A stretch of DNA of 64,000 nucleotides, from the NCBI RefSeq assembly GCF_001956315.1, contig NZ_MOLY01000045.1, positions 186,001 to 250,000 of the forward strand, read 5' to 3'. Origin of the DNA: Sphingomonas montana (GTDB taxonomy: Bacteria > Pseudomonadota > Alphaproteobacteria > Sphingomonadales > Sphingomonadaceae). Shown here piece by piece: positions 18,250 to 27,310 of the stretch (the first letter of the stretch is position 1; each line of letters starts with the position of its first letter). The position numbers and the translations under genes were made by a program. The notes beneath the pieces were generated by a model. The model was not told the origin of the DNA and searched no databases. It worked only from the letters and a program-made list of their open reading frames with translations.

Positions 18250-19305
18250 ATGTCCCTTCTCTCCGCCTCCCGTGTCTACAAGCCGTTCGAGTACCCTTGG
18301 GCATTCGATTTCTGGAAGCGCCAGCAGCAGCTTCACTGGCTGCCGGAGGAAGTGCCGCTCGGCGAGGATTGCCGCGACTGGGCGCAGAAGCTCAGCGATC
18401 ATGAGCGCAACCTTCTCACGCAGATCTTCCGCTTCTTCACGCAGGCCGACATCGAGGTGCAGGATTGCTACCACGAAAAGTATGGCCGCGTGTTCAAGCC
18501 GACCGAGATCAAGATGATGCTGACCGCGTTCAGCAACATGGAGACGGTCCACATCGCCGCCTACAGCCATCTGCTCGACACGATCGGCATGCCGGAAAGT
18601 GACTATAACGCCTTCCTTCAGTACAAGGAGATGAAGGACAAGGTCGACTATCTCGACACGTTCGGCGTCGACAGCGACGAGGATATCGCCCGCACGCTCG
18701 CGATGTTCGGCGGCTTCACCGAGGGGCTTCAGCTGTTCGCCTCGTTCGCGATGCTGATGAACTTCCCGCGGTTCAACAAGATGAAGGGCATGGGCCAGAT
18801 CGTCACTTGGTCGGTCCGCGACGAAAGCCTGCACTGCGAAGGCATCATCAAGCTGTTCCACGCTTTCTGCCACGAACGCCAGTGCCTGACGCCGGCAGTC
18901 CGCGACGACATCATGGACATGTGCCAGAAGACCGTCCGGATCGAGGACGCGTTCATCGACCTCGTCTTCGAAATGGGCCCGGTCGAGGGCATGAAGGCCA
19001 AGGATATCAAGAAATATATCCGCTACATCGCCGACTGGCGGCTGGGTCAGCTCGGCATGAAGCCGATCTACATGATCGAGGAGCATCCCCTCCCCTGGCT
19101 CGCCCCGCTCTTGAACGGCGTCGAGCATGCGAACTTCTTCGAAGCTCGCGCAACCGAATATTCCAAGGCCGCGACGCGTGGCCAGTGGAACGACGTGTGG
19201 GACTCGTTCGATCGCCGCAAGGTCGCCGGTGCGGCCCTGCCCGTCGCGAACGAGGATGTCGCGATCGGCGACATGTTCGGCCACGCCGGGATTGCGGCGG
19301 AGTAA
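18250..19305 (+). CDS. nrdB: Ribonucleoside-diphosphate reductase beta subunit (class Ia)
   Basis: A 351-aa ferritin-like subunit housing the diiron tyrosyl radical. Likely metal ligands are D67 or E69, E98, H101, E158, E192 and H195 (METVHIAAY, GFTEG and DESLH motifs). Tyr105, four residues after His101, occupies the position of the E. coli radical Tyr122. The C-terminus ends GDMFGHAGIAAE, the region that usually docks into the alpha subunit. It is co-oriented with nrdA and probably co-transcribed from the NrdR-controlled promoter. Confidence 0.96.
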   Translation: MSLLSASRVYKPFEYPWAFDFWKRQQQLHWLPEEVPLGEDCRDWAQKLSDHERNLLTQIFRFFTQADIEVQDCYHEKYGRVFKPTEIKMMLTAFSNMETVHIAAYSHLLDTIGMPESDYNAFLQYKEMKDKVDYLDTFGVDSDEDIARTLAMFGGFTEGLQLFASFAMLMNFPRFNKMKGMGQIVTWSVRDESLHCEGIIKLFHAFCHERQCLTPAVRDDIMDMCQKTVRIEDAFIDLVFEMGPVEGMKAKDIKKYIRYIADWRLGQLGMKPIYMIEEHPLPWLAPLLNGVEHANFFEARATEYSKAATRGQWNDVWDSFDRRKVAGAALPVANEDVAIGDMFGHAGIAAE

Positions 19306-19434
19306 GGATCTGGTCGCCCCTTCTTGTCGGGAGGGGGCGACAACAAACCCGTGGGGCCACGGACCCTCGCTGCCGGCCAATCGTTCCCATGTCCGACGCC
19401 GCAAATCGGCGGACCATGAACAAAGGACCCTCGG

Positions 19435-19584
19435 ATGGCAGACAAGACCCTCGGCAAGAGCATGGCGAAATCCGCCGCCATCGGCGCAGTCATCGCGATC
19501 CCGGTGCCGTTCATCGGCCCGATCATCGGTGCCGCCGCCGGTGCCGGCTACGCCTACTACAAGGCCAAGAAGCGCGGTTACTGA
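19435..19584 (+). CDS. 49-aa glycine-zipper-like membrane protein
   Basis: An open frame of 49 codons with AAAGGA 7 bases before the ATG. The protein starts with a charged segment (MADKTLGKSMAKS), continues with a hydrophobic helix AAIGAVIAIPVPFIGPIIGA and a GAAAGAGYAYY glycine-rich part, and ends in a basic tail (KAKKRGY). This is consistent with a small inner-membrane protein of unknown function. Position: 129 bases after nrdB on the same strand. Confidence 0.65.
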   Translation: MADKTLGKSMAKSAAIGAVIAIPVPFIGPIIGAAAGAGYAYYKAKKRGY

Positions 19585-19662
19585 CGAGCTGACGGGAGAG
19601 CTTGCGGCCGCCCTGTCCCGACATGAAGTCAGACGCACTCAATCATCGCAAGCATGACCAAG

Positions 19663-19702
19663 CCCCCTCCCCCTTCCGGGGGGAGGGTTGGGGAGAGGGT
19701 TT
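19663..19702. repeat. GGGGAGAGGG-type repeat, copy 4
   Basis: CCCCCTCCCCC, a short loop, GGGGGGAGGG and a second GGGGAGAGGG unit. It lies between the 49-aa gene and the convergent lepA. Confidence 0.7.
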
Positions 19703-19756
19703 TAGGCTGGAAAGGTCCTCGCCTTAGAATAAACCCAAAGAAACAAACAACAAAGG

Positions 19757-19846
19757 CCGTGGGCAAAGCCCACGTCGTCGGCCGGGCTCGGCGCCCGCCG
19801 GTTGGGCTTCGCGCTCTCGGAAACAGCCATGCTGTTCCCGTGGCGC
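19757..19846 (-). repeat. Multi-hairpin 3'-end element, copy A (downstream of lepA)
   Basis: Reading from the lepA stop, three stems follow: one with GGAACAGC paired to GCTGTTTCC, one around CCGGCGGGC/GCCCGGCCG, and GTGGGC-TTT-GCCCAC. A T-rich stretch (CCTTTGTTGTTTGTTT) follows the last hairpin, so it can act as an intrinsic terminator. Nearly the same layout lies downstream of the 21971-22498 gene, also ending exactly at the stop codon. Confidence 0.6.
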
Positions 19847-21655
19847 TCAGCCTTCATCCCCCATCCGCAGCGCCGCGATAAACGCCTCCTGCGGGATCGA
19901 CACATTGCCATATTCCCGCATCCGCTTTTTGCCTTCCTTCTGCTTCTCCAGCAGCTTCTTTTTCCGGCTCGCATCGCCGCCATAGCATTTGGCGGTCACG
20001 TCCTTACGCAGCGCCGCGATCGTCTCGCGCGCGATCACCTTGCCGCCGATCGCCGCCTGGATCGGCACCTTGAACATGTGCCGCGGGATCAGGTCCTTCA
20101 GCCGCTCGCACATATGCCGCCCGCGGGCCTCGGCGGCGGAACGGTGGACGATCATCGACAGCGCGTCGACCGGCTCGTTGTTCACCAGCACGTTCATCTT
20201 GACGAGGTCGCCCTCGCGGTACCCGATCTGGTGATAGTCGAACGACGCGTAGCCGCGGCTGATCGACTTCAGCCGGTCGTAGAAGTCGAACACCACTTCG
20301 TTCAGCGGCAGTTCGTAGGTCAGTTGCGCGCGGCCCGACACGTAGGTCAGGTTCTTCTGGATCCCGCGCCGGTCCTGGCACAGTTTCAAGATCGACCCGA
20401 GATGTTCGTCGGGCACGTAGATCACCGCCTCGATCCACGGCTCCTCGATCGTGTCGATCTTCATCGGATCGGGCATGTCGGCCGGGTTGTGCAGTTCGGT
20501 CATCCCCGCGCCGTGCGCCAGGTTGATATGGTACACGACCGACGGCGCGGTCGTGATCAGGTCAAGGTCGTACTCGCGCGTCAGCCGCTCCTGGATGATC
20601 TCCAGATGCAGCAGCCCCAGAAACCCGCAGCGGAAGCCGAAGCCCAGCGCCGCCGACGTCTCCATCTCGAACGAGAAGGACGCATCGTTCAGCCGCAGCT
20701 TGTACAGGCTGTCGCGCAGCTTCTCGAAATCGTTCGCATCGATCGGGAACAGCCCGCAAAACACCACCGGCTGCACCAGCTTGAACCCCGGCAGCGCCTC
20801 CGCCGTCGGTCGCTTGGCATCGGTGATCGTGTCGCCGACCGCGGTCTGCGCCACTTCCTTGATCTGCGCGGTGATGAAGCCGATCTCGCCCGGTCCCAGT
20901 TCCGCCAGCACGTCGATCTTCGGCCGGAACGCTCCCACCCGGTCGATCAGATGGACGGTGCCCGCCTCCATGAACTTGATCTGCTGGCCCTTCTTCAGGA
21001 CCCCGTCGATCACGCGTACCAGGATGACGACGCCCAGATACGGGTCGTACCAGCTGTCGACCAGCATCGCCTTCAGCGGCGCCGCCGCGTCGCCCTTCGG
21101 CGGCGGAATATGCGCCACGATCGCCTCGAGGATCTCGTCGATCCCGATCCCCGACTTGGCCGACGCCAGCACCGCATGCTCGGTCGACAGGCCGATCAGG
21201 TCCTCGATCTCCGCCTTCACCTTTTCCGGCTCGGCGGCGGGCAGGTCGATCTTGTTGATGACCGGGATGATCTCGTGGTCGTGCTCGATCGACTGGTACA
21301 CATTGGCCAGCGTCTGCGCCTCGACGCCCTGCGCGGCGTCGACGACCAGCAAGGCGCCCTCGCACGCCGCCAGCGACCGGCTCACCTCATAGGCGAAATC
21401 GACATGGCCCGGCGTGTCCATCAGGTTCAGGACATAGGCCTTGCCGTCCTTGGCGGTGTAGTCGAGCCGCACGGTCTGCGCCTTGATCGTGATCCCGCGC
21501 TCCTTCTCGATCTCCATATTGTCGAGCACCTGCGCGGTCATCTCGCGGTCCTGCAGGCCGCCCGTGCGCTGGATCAGGCGGTCGGCCAGCGTCGACTTGC
21601 CATGGTCGATATGCGCGATGATCGAGAAATTGCGGATCGAGGAAAGTGGGGTCAC
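19847..21655 (-). CDS. lepA: Translation elongation factor 4
   Basis: A 602-aa translational GTPase that can back-translocate ribosomes and affects initiation and biogenesis. The G domain is at the N-terminus: [13 protein letters not shown] (G1), [10 protein letters not shown] (switch), [28 protein letters not shown] (G3) and [10 protein letters not shown] (G4). Elongation-factor domains II, III and V follow, and the LepA-specific C-terminal domain ends [26 protein letters not shown], as in the family. The start is GTG at 21655. Confidence 0.95.
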   Translation of the reverse strand: MTPLSSIRNFSIIAHIDHGKSTLADRLIQRTGGLQDREMTAQVLDNMEIEKERGITIKAQTVRLDYTAKDGKAYVLNLMDTPGHVDFAYEVSRSLAACEGALLVVDAAQGVEAQTLANVYQSIEHDHEIIPVINKIDLPAAEPEKVKAEIEDLIGLSTEHAVLASAKSGIGIDEILEAIVAHIPPPKGDAAAPLKAMLVDSWYDPYLGVVILVRVIDGVLKKGQQIKFMEAGTVHLIDRVGAFRPKIDVLAELGPGEIGFITAQIKEVAQTAVGDTITDAKRPTAEALPGFKLVQPVVFCGLFPIDANDFEKLRDSLYKLRLNDASFSFEMETSAALGFGFRCGFLGLLHLEIIQERLTREYDLDLITTAPSVVYHINLAHGAGMTELHNPADMPDPMKIDTIEEPWIEAVIYVPDEHLGSILKLCQDRRGIQKNLTYVSGRAQLTYELPLNEVVFDFYDRLKSISRGYASFDYHQIGYREGDLVKMNVLVNNEPVDALSMIVHRSAAEARGRHMCERLKDLIPRHMFKVPIQAAIGGKVIARETIAALRKDVTAKCYGGDASRKKKLLEKQKEGKKRMREYGNVSIPQEAFIAALRMGDEG

Positions 21656-21760
21656 GCGGGGCCGATCTTGGGCGGGAGTATTGGGTCTCCGCCGCGATAG
21701 CAGGTGGGCGCGTAAGGGGCAAAGGCTTGGGAATGCGCGGGGGCTGGGTGGGACAAGAAA

Positions 21761-21797
21761 GCCCTCTCCCCCGCGGGGACAGGGTTGGGAGAGGGGG
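21761..21797. repeat. GGGGAGAGGG-type repeat, copy 5
   Basis: CCCTCTCCCCC, CGC, GGGGACAGGG, TTGGGAGAGGGGG. It lies upstream of lepA and downstream of the glycine-zipper gene's 3' element. Confidence 0.7.
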
Positions 21798-21879
21798 TGT
21801 GGCTTGGGGTAGGATGGAGCGTAAAAAGAAACCCCTCCCGACTATCCCCCGGCCGCAACCGAAAGAAGGAAGGAAGGGG

Positions 21880-21970
21880 TCCCGGGCAAAGCCCGTGCTG
21901 TCGGTCGGGCTAAAGCCCGCCGGCCGCGCTTTGCGCTCTCAGGGTCAGGCTAGGCCTGACCCAGTGGCGC
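21880..21970 (-). repeat. Multi-hairpin 3'-end element, copy B
   Basis: From the stop of the 21971-22498 gene: GGGTCAGG paired with CCTGACCC, a CCGGCGGGC/GCCCGACCG stem, then CGGGC-TTT-GCCCG, followed by a CCTTCCTTCCTTCTTTC pyrimidine tract. Overall similarity to copy A is strong, but the first and last stems differ in sequence while retaining pairing. Confidence 0.6.
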
Positions 21971-22498
21971 TCAGCGGCACTGCACATTGTTCCGGTCGAT
22001 CCCACGACCCACCAAGGCACCGCCACCCGCACCCAGCAGGGTGCCCAGCGTGTTCGATCCGCCCGGCGCGATCAGGTTGCCCAGCACGCCACCGCCCAGC
22101 GCGCCGATCAGCAAACCCGTCGTGCCATCGTTGCGGCGGCAGTAATAATTGCCGTTCTGGCCACGATAGACCCGGTCGTTGCTGTTCAGCCGGCGCGCCT
22201 GATACTGGTTGCCCGAACGATAGTAGCGGTCGGCATAATAGCGGCCACCCTGCGGCGGACGGTTATAGTCGTACCGCTGACCCTCGCGCCATTCCTCGCG
22301 GTTGGCCTGGCGTACGTCCTTGCGATATTCCTTGTTCGCCTTGCGCACGTCCTTGCGGCTGTCCGCGTCGCGCAGGTCGTCGCGACGATCACGGCGGGCA
22401 TCGCGGATGTCCTCGCGATATTCACGGCTCTGCGCCACGACCGGGATGGCGGGGACGGCGATGGCGGCCAGCGTGGCTGCGACGATGAACTTGCGCAT
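21971..22498 (-). CDS. Secreted glycine-zipper protein (RcnB-like charged N-terminal part)
   Basis: A 175-aa protein with a signal peptide (residues 1-23, ending PVVAQ). The next 70 residues are strongly charged, with repeated REYREDIRDARRDRRDD, RKDVRKANKEYRKDVRQ and REEWREGQRYD segments, predicted to be helical or disordered. The C-terminal third has a glycine-zipper stretch (TTGLLIGALGGGVLGNLIAPGG, TLLGAGGGALVGRGID) of the Rick_17kDa/2TM type that embeds in or lies on membranes. Similar sphingomonad proteins are annotated only as glycine-zipper domain proteins; function unknown. Confidence 0.75.
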   Translation of the reverse strand: MRKFIVAATLAAIAVPAIPVVAQSREYREDIRDARRDRRDDLRDADSRKDVRKANKEYRKDVRQANREEWREGQRYDYNRPPQGGRYYADRYYRSGNQYQARRLNSNDRVYRGQNGNYYCRRNDGTTGLLIGALGGGVLGNLIAPGGSNTLGTLLGAGGGALVGRGIDRNNVQCR

Positions 22499-22631
22499 GG
22501 GTCTGTTCCAGCTTGTTGTGGATAGTGACGGGAGAACAGGTGGTTCGGCAAAACGGTTGCGTGAACCGCAAACTACGACTCGTTCATCGCCCGGCCATGC
22601 CGCCGGTCACCCGATGCGCGGCGCCGACACG

Positions 22632-23273
22632 CTACCCGGCCTGCTCCGTGGTCCGCAGCAGCGGCTGGATGGACAGCACCGCCTGGGTTCGGTTCAGGAC
22701 GCCCAGCTTGCGGAAGATCGCGGTCAGATGCGCCTTGATCGTCGCTTCGGACACGCCCAGTTCCTGTGCGATCTGCTTGTTCAGATGTCCGCGCGCCAGC
22801 GCCAGCAGCACGCGCCGCTGGGCGGACGACAGCGTCTCCAGCCGTTCGCGCGCCACCTCGATCTCATGCGCGGGGCGGGTCGCCGGCGGAAACACGCGCT
22901 CCCCCCGCAACATCCGGTCGACCAGATCGGCCAGCACGTCGAGCGGCTGGGTCTTCGACAGGAAACCCTGTGCGCCCAGTACGCGGGCGGCCTCGACGAT
23001 CTTCGCGTCGCCGAACCCCGATATGATCGCGATCGGCACGTCACCCAGCAGATACTGCAACCGGAAAAATCCGGAAAAGCCATCGCTGTCGGGCAGGCGG
23101 TAGTCCAGCAGGACCAGTCTGACCCCCTTCGTGTCGCGGCAAGCCGCCTCTGCCGCCGTGACGCTGCTGACGATGTCGACCCGGTGGTCCGGATGCCGTG
23201 CCGAAATGGCAAGGTGCAACGCATCACCGATCAGGGGATGATCGTCCGCTATGAGGATACGCGATGTTGCCAC
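22632..23273 (-). CDS. NarL/LuxR-family two-component response regulator
   Basis: A 213-aa regulator. The receiver domain spans residues 4-120, with acidic residues D10/D11, phosphoacceptor D57 (LVLLDYRLP) and a Lys in GFLSKTQ near residue 108. A LuxR-type helix-turn-helix lies in the last 65 residues (LSSAQRRVLLALARGHLNKQIAQELGVSEATIKAHLTAIFRKLGV), where IKAHL is the recognition helix region. No histidine kinase is adjacent. It is divergent from the receiver-HPt gene, with 153 bases between the starts, so the two may form one phosphorelay. Confidence 0.92.
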   Translation of the reverse strand: MATSRILIADDHPLIGDALHLAISARHPDHRVDIVSSVTAAEAACRDTKGVRLVLLDYRLPDSDGFSGFFRLQYLLGDVPIAIISGFGDAKIVEAARVLGAQGFLSKTQPLDVLADLVDRMLRGERVFPPATRPAHEIEVARERLETLSSAQRRVLLALARGHLNKQIAQELGVSEATIKAHLTAIFRKLGVLNRTQAVLSIQPLLRTTEQAG

Positions 23274-23426
23274 GCGATATTACTACCTCTATTGCCCAAT
23301 ATCACCATGCCGCCTGTTAGCGTACCACAGTCTTAGTCGCGGAATACTGCCCGTCTGTCGACGGCATAGACGTTAGACAAAGGTCTAATTTCGCAGTGAT
23401 GCGGCGAACCGAAGGCGGGACAGGAT

Positions 23427-24089
23427 ATGGAATCATTTCCTCCGATTCCGTTGGGTCATGCGATACTGATCGCCACGGCGGACGGATCGCATGCCGCCAG
23501 GCCCGTCATGCTACTGGCGGATCGTGGCTGGATACTCACCACCGTCACCGACGGCGCGGCCGCCGTCGCCCATGCCGCAACCCGCGATTACGACCTGCTC
23601 TGGCTGCTCGGCGACCTGTCCGGGCCGGACGGCGCGAGTCTGGCGATGCGAATCAGACGCCTTCCCCCGCCGCGCGGGGCGCTGCCCGTCCTCACGACCG
23701 CGTCCGGCGATCCGCCACCGTCGGATGCGGCGCTGCACGCGCGGATCGCGGGTGCATCGCGCAGCGGCGTCGCCCCGCCGGACCCGGTCGCGCGGCTGGC
23801 CCCGCTGGTCGGCGCGGCCGGCGTCGCCGCACTCATGACCCGTTTCCGGGCAAGGCTCGCCGCCGTGCTGACGGCCGACGATCCCTGTGCCGTGGACGAA
23901 GGCAGGACCATCGCCACGCTGGCCCACCGGATCGCCGGCATCGCCGGGACGCTCGATTTCCCGCTGCTCGCCGCCGCATGGCAGCGGGTTGAACGTGACG
24001 GGCCCGCGCATCTGCCCGATGCCTGGCTGGAAACCCGGATCGCGCGGGCCACCCTCGATATCCTGCTCGACCGTGGCACCGCGGGCTGA
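23427..24089 (+). CDS. Degenerate receiver domain fused to HPt domain
   Basis: A 220-aa protein. Residues 10-115 keep the receiver fold pattern (AILIATADG, DYDLLWLLGDLSGPDGASLAMRIRRL) but lack the conserved phosphoacceptor context: the usual aspartate position is shifted or replaced by Leu61, the acidic pair is incomplete and no Lys is seen at the end. The C-terminal half, about 125-210, is HPt-like: TIATLAHRIAGIAGTLDF places the candidate phosphohistidine at H167 in an AHRxxG context. AGGA before the ATG supports the start. It probably takes part in a phosphorelay as a histidine phosphotransfer module. Confidence 0.7.
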   Translation: MESFPPIPLGHAILIATADGSHAARPVMLLADRGWILTTVTDGAAAVAHAATRDYDLLWLLGDLSGPDGASLAMRIRRLPPPRGALPVLTTASGDPPPSDAALHARIAGASRSGVAPPDPVARLAPLVGAAGVAALMTRFRARLAAVLTADDPCAVDEGRTIATLAHRIAGIAGTLDFPLLAAAWQRVERDGPAHLPDAWLETRIARATLDILLDRGTAG

Positions 24090-24327
24090 TGGCACAAAAC
24101 GTCCGATCGATCCCGGGCGGCAGTTGGTCCCTGCGGCACGGCTTTGATATTGCCATTTTCACCGTCCGCGCTACCCATCCCCGACGGAACGGGACGCAGC
24201 GTCCCGGGACCGCCCCGGACGCGCGAACGGATGACGACCGCATGAAACGCAGGGCAGATCTTCTATCGTACGGCGCCCCGCAACCCGGCCCCCCTCGCGC
24301 GTCGGGCCAACGGTGGATCGCCTGACC

Positions 24328-25734
24328 ATGGAGCAGCAGCCCACCGGACAGGAACCGGCATCGGACCCGGAATGGGGCGGCTATCTGCGCCCGCTGATGC
24401 CGCGCCGGAAGGAACGGCTGCGCCTGCAACTGATGCTCGGCATGATGGCGGTCGATCTCGGTGCGATCCTGATTGGCTTCATCATCGCAAACATCCTGCG
24501 GTTCGACACGCCGTTCGCGCCGAACGGCTTCTACCTGTTGAAGGTCGTCGCACCGATCTTCCTGGCGATCGCGGTCAACAACGACGCCTATTCCGTCGGC
24601 GCGCTCGTCCGGCGGCGCTACGGCATCGGCCGTGCGCTCAGCGCGTTCATGATCGCCATCGCGGCGGTGACGTTCCTCGTCTTCTACCTGCGCGGTGCGG
24701 GCGACTATTCGCGGATCGCGTTCAGCATCGGCATCGCCGTCTCGATGCTCGCGCTGATCGTCGGACGAATGATCTTCGATCGGCTCGCCCGCCGGGCCTA
24801 CGGCGCCTCGCCGCTCAGCATCGTGATGATCCATGACGGGGCGCAGGCACCGGCCGAACCGGGCGTGCTGCTGGTCGATGCCGCCGTCGCCGGCCTGGTC
24901 CCCGATGCCCGCGATCCGCTAATGCTCGATCGGCTCGGCCGCTTTCTGCAGCATGCCGACCGCGTCGTGGTCGCCTGTGCGGAAGATCGCCGGCTGGCCT
25001 GGGCGATGGCGCTGAAGGGCGCGAACATCCTGGGGGAAATCGTCGATCCGGACATCGCCCGGCTCGGCACGCTCGGCACCGGCTATTTCGCCGGGTCCGG
25101 CACGCTGGTCGTGTCGTCCGGCGCACTCAGCCTGCCCAACCGCGTCCTGAAACGTCTGCTGGACGTTGTCCTGGCGGTGGTCGGCATGGTCGCGATCATG
25201 CCCGTGCTGGTCGCCACCGCCATCGCGATCAAGCTGGACGACCGTGGGCCCGTGCTGTTCGTCCAGCAACGGCTGGGCCGCGGCAACCGCCTGTTCAACA
25301 TGTACAAGTTCCGCAGCATGAAGACCGCGCTGCTCGACCATAGCGGCAACCGGTCCGCATCGCGCGACGACGACCGCATCACCCGCGTCGGCCGCATCAT
25401 CCGCAAGACCAGCATCGACGAACTGCCGCAGTTGCTCAACATTCTGAAAGGGGACATGAGTTTCGTCGGCCCCCGTCCGCACGCGCTCGGCTCGCTGGCC
25501 GGCGACCAGCTGTTCTGGGAAGTCGACCAGCGTTACTGGCACCGCCACGCCAGCAAGCCCGGCCTGACCGGTCTGGCGCAGGTCCGCGGGTTCCGCGGCG
25601 CGACGCTGGAGCGGATCGACCTCGTCAACCGGTTGCAGGCCGACCTCGAATATCTGAACGGCTGGACGCTGGCGCGCGATATCCGCATCCTGGTCGCCAC
25701 GGCCAAGGTACTCGTCCACCGCAACGCGTTCTGA
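24328..25734 (+). CDS. Polyprenyl-phosphate sugar phosphotransferase (exopolysaccharide priming)
   Basis: A 468-aa membrane enzyme of the WcaJ/GumD type that transfers a sugar-phosphate from a nucleotide sugar to undecaprenyl phosphate, starting exopolysaccharide repeat synthesis. Four hydrophobic helices lie in the first 165 residues, then a CoA-binding-like middle region and a C-terminal bacterial sugar transferase domain with LFVQQRLGRGNRLFNMYKFR, TRVGRIIRKTSIDELPQLLN and GDMSFVGPRPHA. The start is set at the ATG at 24328; a GTG at 24313 is in frame. No other polysaccharide genes adjoin, so it is isolated here. The sugar cannot be read off. Confidence 0.88.
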   Translation: MEQQPTGQEPASDPEWGGYLRPLMPRRKERLRLQLMLGMMAVDLGAILIGFIIANILRFDTPFAPNGFYLLKVVAPIFLAIAVNNDAYSVGALVRRRYGIGRALSAFMIAIAAVTFLVFYLRGAGDYSRIAFSIGIAVSMLALIVGRMIFDRLARRAYGASPLSIVMIHDGAQAPAEPGVLLVDAAVAGLVPDARDPLMLDRLGRFLQHADRVVVACAEDRRLAWAMALKGANILGEIVDPDIARLGTLGTGYFAGSGTLVVSSGALSLPNRVLKRLLDVVLAVVGMVAIMPVLVATAIAIKLDDRGPVLFVQQRLGRGNRLFNMYKFRSMKTALLDHSGNRSASRDDDRITRVGRIIRKTSIDELPQLLNILKGDMSFVGPRPHALGSLAGDQLFWEVDQRYWHRHASKPGLTGLAQVRGFRGATLERIDLVNRLQADLEYLNGWTLARDIRILVATAKVLVHRNAF

Positions 25735-25807
25735 GGGCGCCACATTGTTTGTGACGCCATGTCCCCGAACCATGACGCGACCTGATCGCGCCGCCGACTG
25801 ACCTGTT

Positions 25808-25860
25808 TGGTTCGAGCCGGTCGAGAACCCTGCGCAGTGTTTTCGACAGGCTCGGTCCCT
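25808..25860. repeat. GGTTCGAGCC-type palindromic repeat
   Basis: GGTTCGAGCCGGTCGAGAAC is followed, after CCTGCGCAGTG, by TTTTCGACAGGCTCGGTCC, an imperfect inverted repeat. It belongs to the same family as the perfect 27-bp stem at 48881 and a half copy at 38152. The 200-base spacer between the sugar transferase and otsA holds nothing else recognisable. Confidence 0.65.
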
Positions 25861-25936
25861 ACTCGGGACGAAGCGTTGCGGCGTGAATCAAACTGGCGTC
25901 AGCGCGATCCGACGCCACCCGTCGCACTGATGCCAG

Positions 25937-27310
25937 TCACGCCGCCAGCAGTGCTGCGGCGAACCGGTCGCGCCACCACAGCACGTCTTCCCGCTCGACA
26001 ACATCCATCATCGCGCGCCAGCGTTCGATCCGTTCCGCGCGCGGCATCGCCAGCGCCATCGATATCGCGTCCGACATCTCCTCCGCACTGTACGGGTTGA
26101 TCAGCACCGCGTCGGTCAGCTGTTCGGCCGCACCGGCGAAGCGCGACAGGATCAGCACGCCCGGATCCTCCGGGTCCTGCGCCGCGACATATTCCTTGGC
26201 GACCAGGTTCATGCCGTCGCGCAGCGGCGTCACCAGCCCGATCCGGGCGGCGCGGTAGATGCCGGCCAGCACGTCGCGCGGATAGCCCTGATTGACGTAG
26301 CGGATCGGCACCCAGTCGGTATCGGCGAACGCCCCGTTGATGCGCCCCGACATCGCGTCCAGCGTGCTGCGGATCTTGCGGTAGCTTTCGACGCTCGCCC
26401 GGCTGGGCGGCGCGATCTGCAGCAGGAACACCTCCTTGCGCTGTTCCGGATGCTCGACCAGGAACCGTTCATAGCCCAGGAACCGTTCCTCCAGCCCCTT
26501 GGAATAATCCAGCCGGTCGACGCCCACGATCATATCGCGCCCGTCCGCGCTGTCGCGCATCCGGCGATAGGCCAGCCGCGCATTCACCCCGCGCGATGCC
26601 TCCACGAACTCGGTCGTGTCGATGCCGATCGGGCATGCGATCGCGGTCACCGTCCGGTCGCCCAGCGTCAACACGCCGCCCGCGCCCAACGTCGCACCCA
26701 GCTCCTTCGTCGCGAAATCCTGGAAACTCTCCAGCCATTCGCGCGTGTGGAACCCGACCACGTCATAGGCGAACAACGTCTGAGCCAGCTCGGCGGCATG
26801 CGGCAGCGTAGACAGCAGCCGACGCGGCGGCCAGGGGATGTGCAGGAAAAACCCCATCCGGTTCGTCACCCCCCGCTTGCGCAGTTCCTGGCCCAGCGGG
26901 ATCATGTGATAATCCTGGATCCAGACGGCGTCCCCCTCGCCGATCAGCGGCCGGACGCTGTCCGCGAACCGCTCGTTCGTGCGCTGATACCCATCGGCGA
27001 ACCCACGTTCATATTCGGCCAGATCGATGCGGTAGTGGAACAGCGGCCACAAAGTGCGGTTGGCATAGCCGTCATAATATTCCTCGATATCCTGGTCTTC
27101 CAGGTCGATCGTCGCGGTGGTGACGCCATACCCTTCGGTATAGTTGATCTCGCCGGTATAGGCGTCGGTCCGTTCGCCCGACCAGCCGAACCAGATCCCG
27201 CCATGTTCCTGCAGCGCGGCCTGCAACGCCACGGCCAGCCCGCCCTGCGCGCCGGAATGCGACCCGGTCGGGGCGGACACGCGGTTCGATATGACGACCA
27301 GACGGCTCAT
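25937..27310 (-). CDS. otsA: Trehalose-6-phosphate synthase
   Basis: A 457-aa GT20 glycosyltransferase making trehalose 6-phosphate from UDP-glucose and glucose 6-phosphate, as an osmo- and stress protectant. Signatures: LVVISNRV at the N-terminus, WFGWSGERT, WIQDYHMIPLGQ, FFLHIPWPP, VDRLDYSKGLEERFLGYE and PLRDGMNLVAKEYVAAQ. The start is the ATG at 27310, whose ATGA overlaps the upstream GH15 stop, indicating translational coupling. It is last in the otsB-GH15-otsA operon. Confidence 0.95.
   Translation of the reverse strand: MSRLVVISNRVSAPTGSHSGAQGGLAVALQAALQEHGGIWFGWSGERTDAYTGEINYTEGYGVTTATIDLEDQDIEEYYDGYANRTLWPLFHYRIDLAEYERGFADGYQRTNERFADSVRPLIGEGDAVWIQDYHMIPLGQELRKRGVTNRMGFFLHIPWPPRRLLSTLPHAAELAQTLFAYDVVGFHTREWLESFQDFATKELGATLGAGGVLTLGDRTVTAIACPIGIDTTEFVEASRGVNARLAYRRMRDSADGRDMIVGVDRLDYSKGLEERFLGYERFLVEHPEQRKEVFLLQIAPPSRASVESYRKIRSTLDAMSGRINGAFADTDWVPIRYVNQGYPRDVLAGIYRAARIGLVTPLRDGMNLVAKEYVAAQDPEDPGVLILSRFAGAAEQLTDAVLINPYSAEEMSDAISMALAMPRAERIERWRAMMDVVEREDVLWWRDRFAAALLAA

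Noticed and set aside
24089-24325. A 78-codon frame starting at the stop of the receiver-HPt gene (TGATG)
   Set aside because: The junction looks like coupling, but the protein is low-complexity and basic with no conserved pattern, and it ends against the next gene's start.
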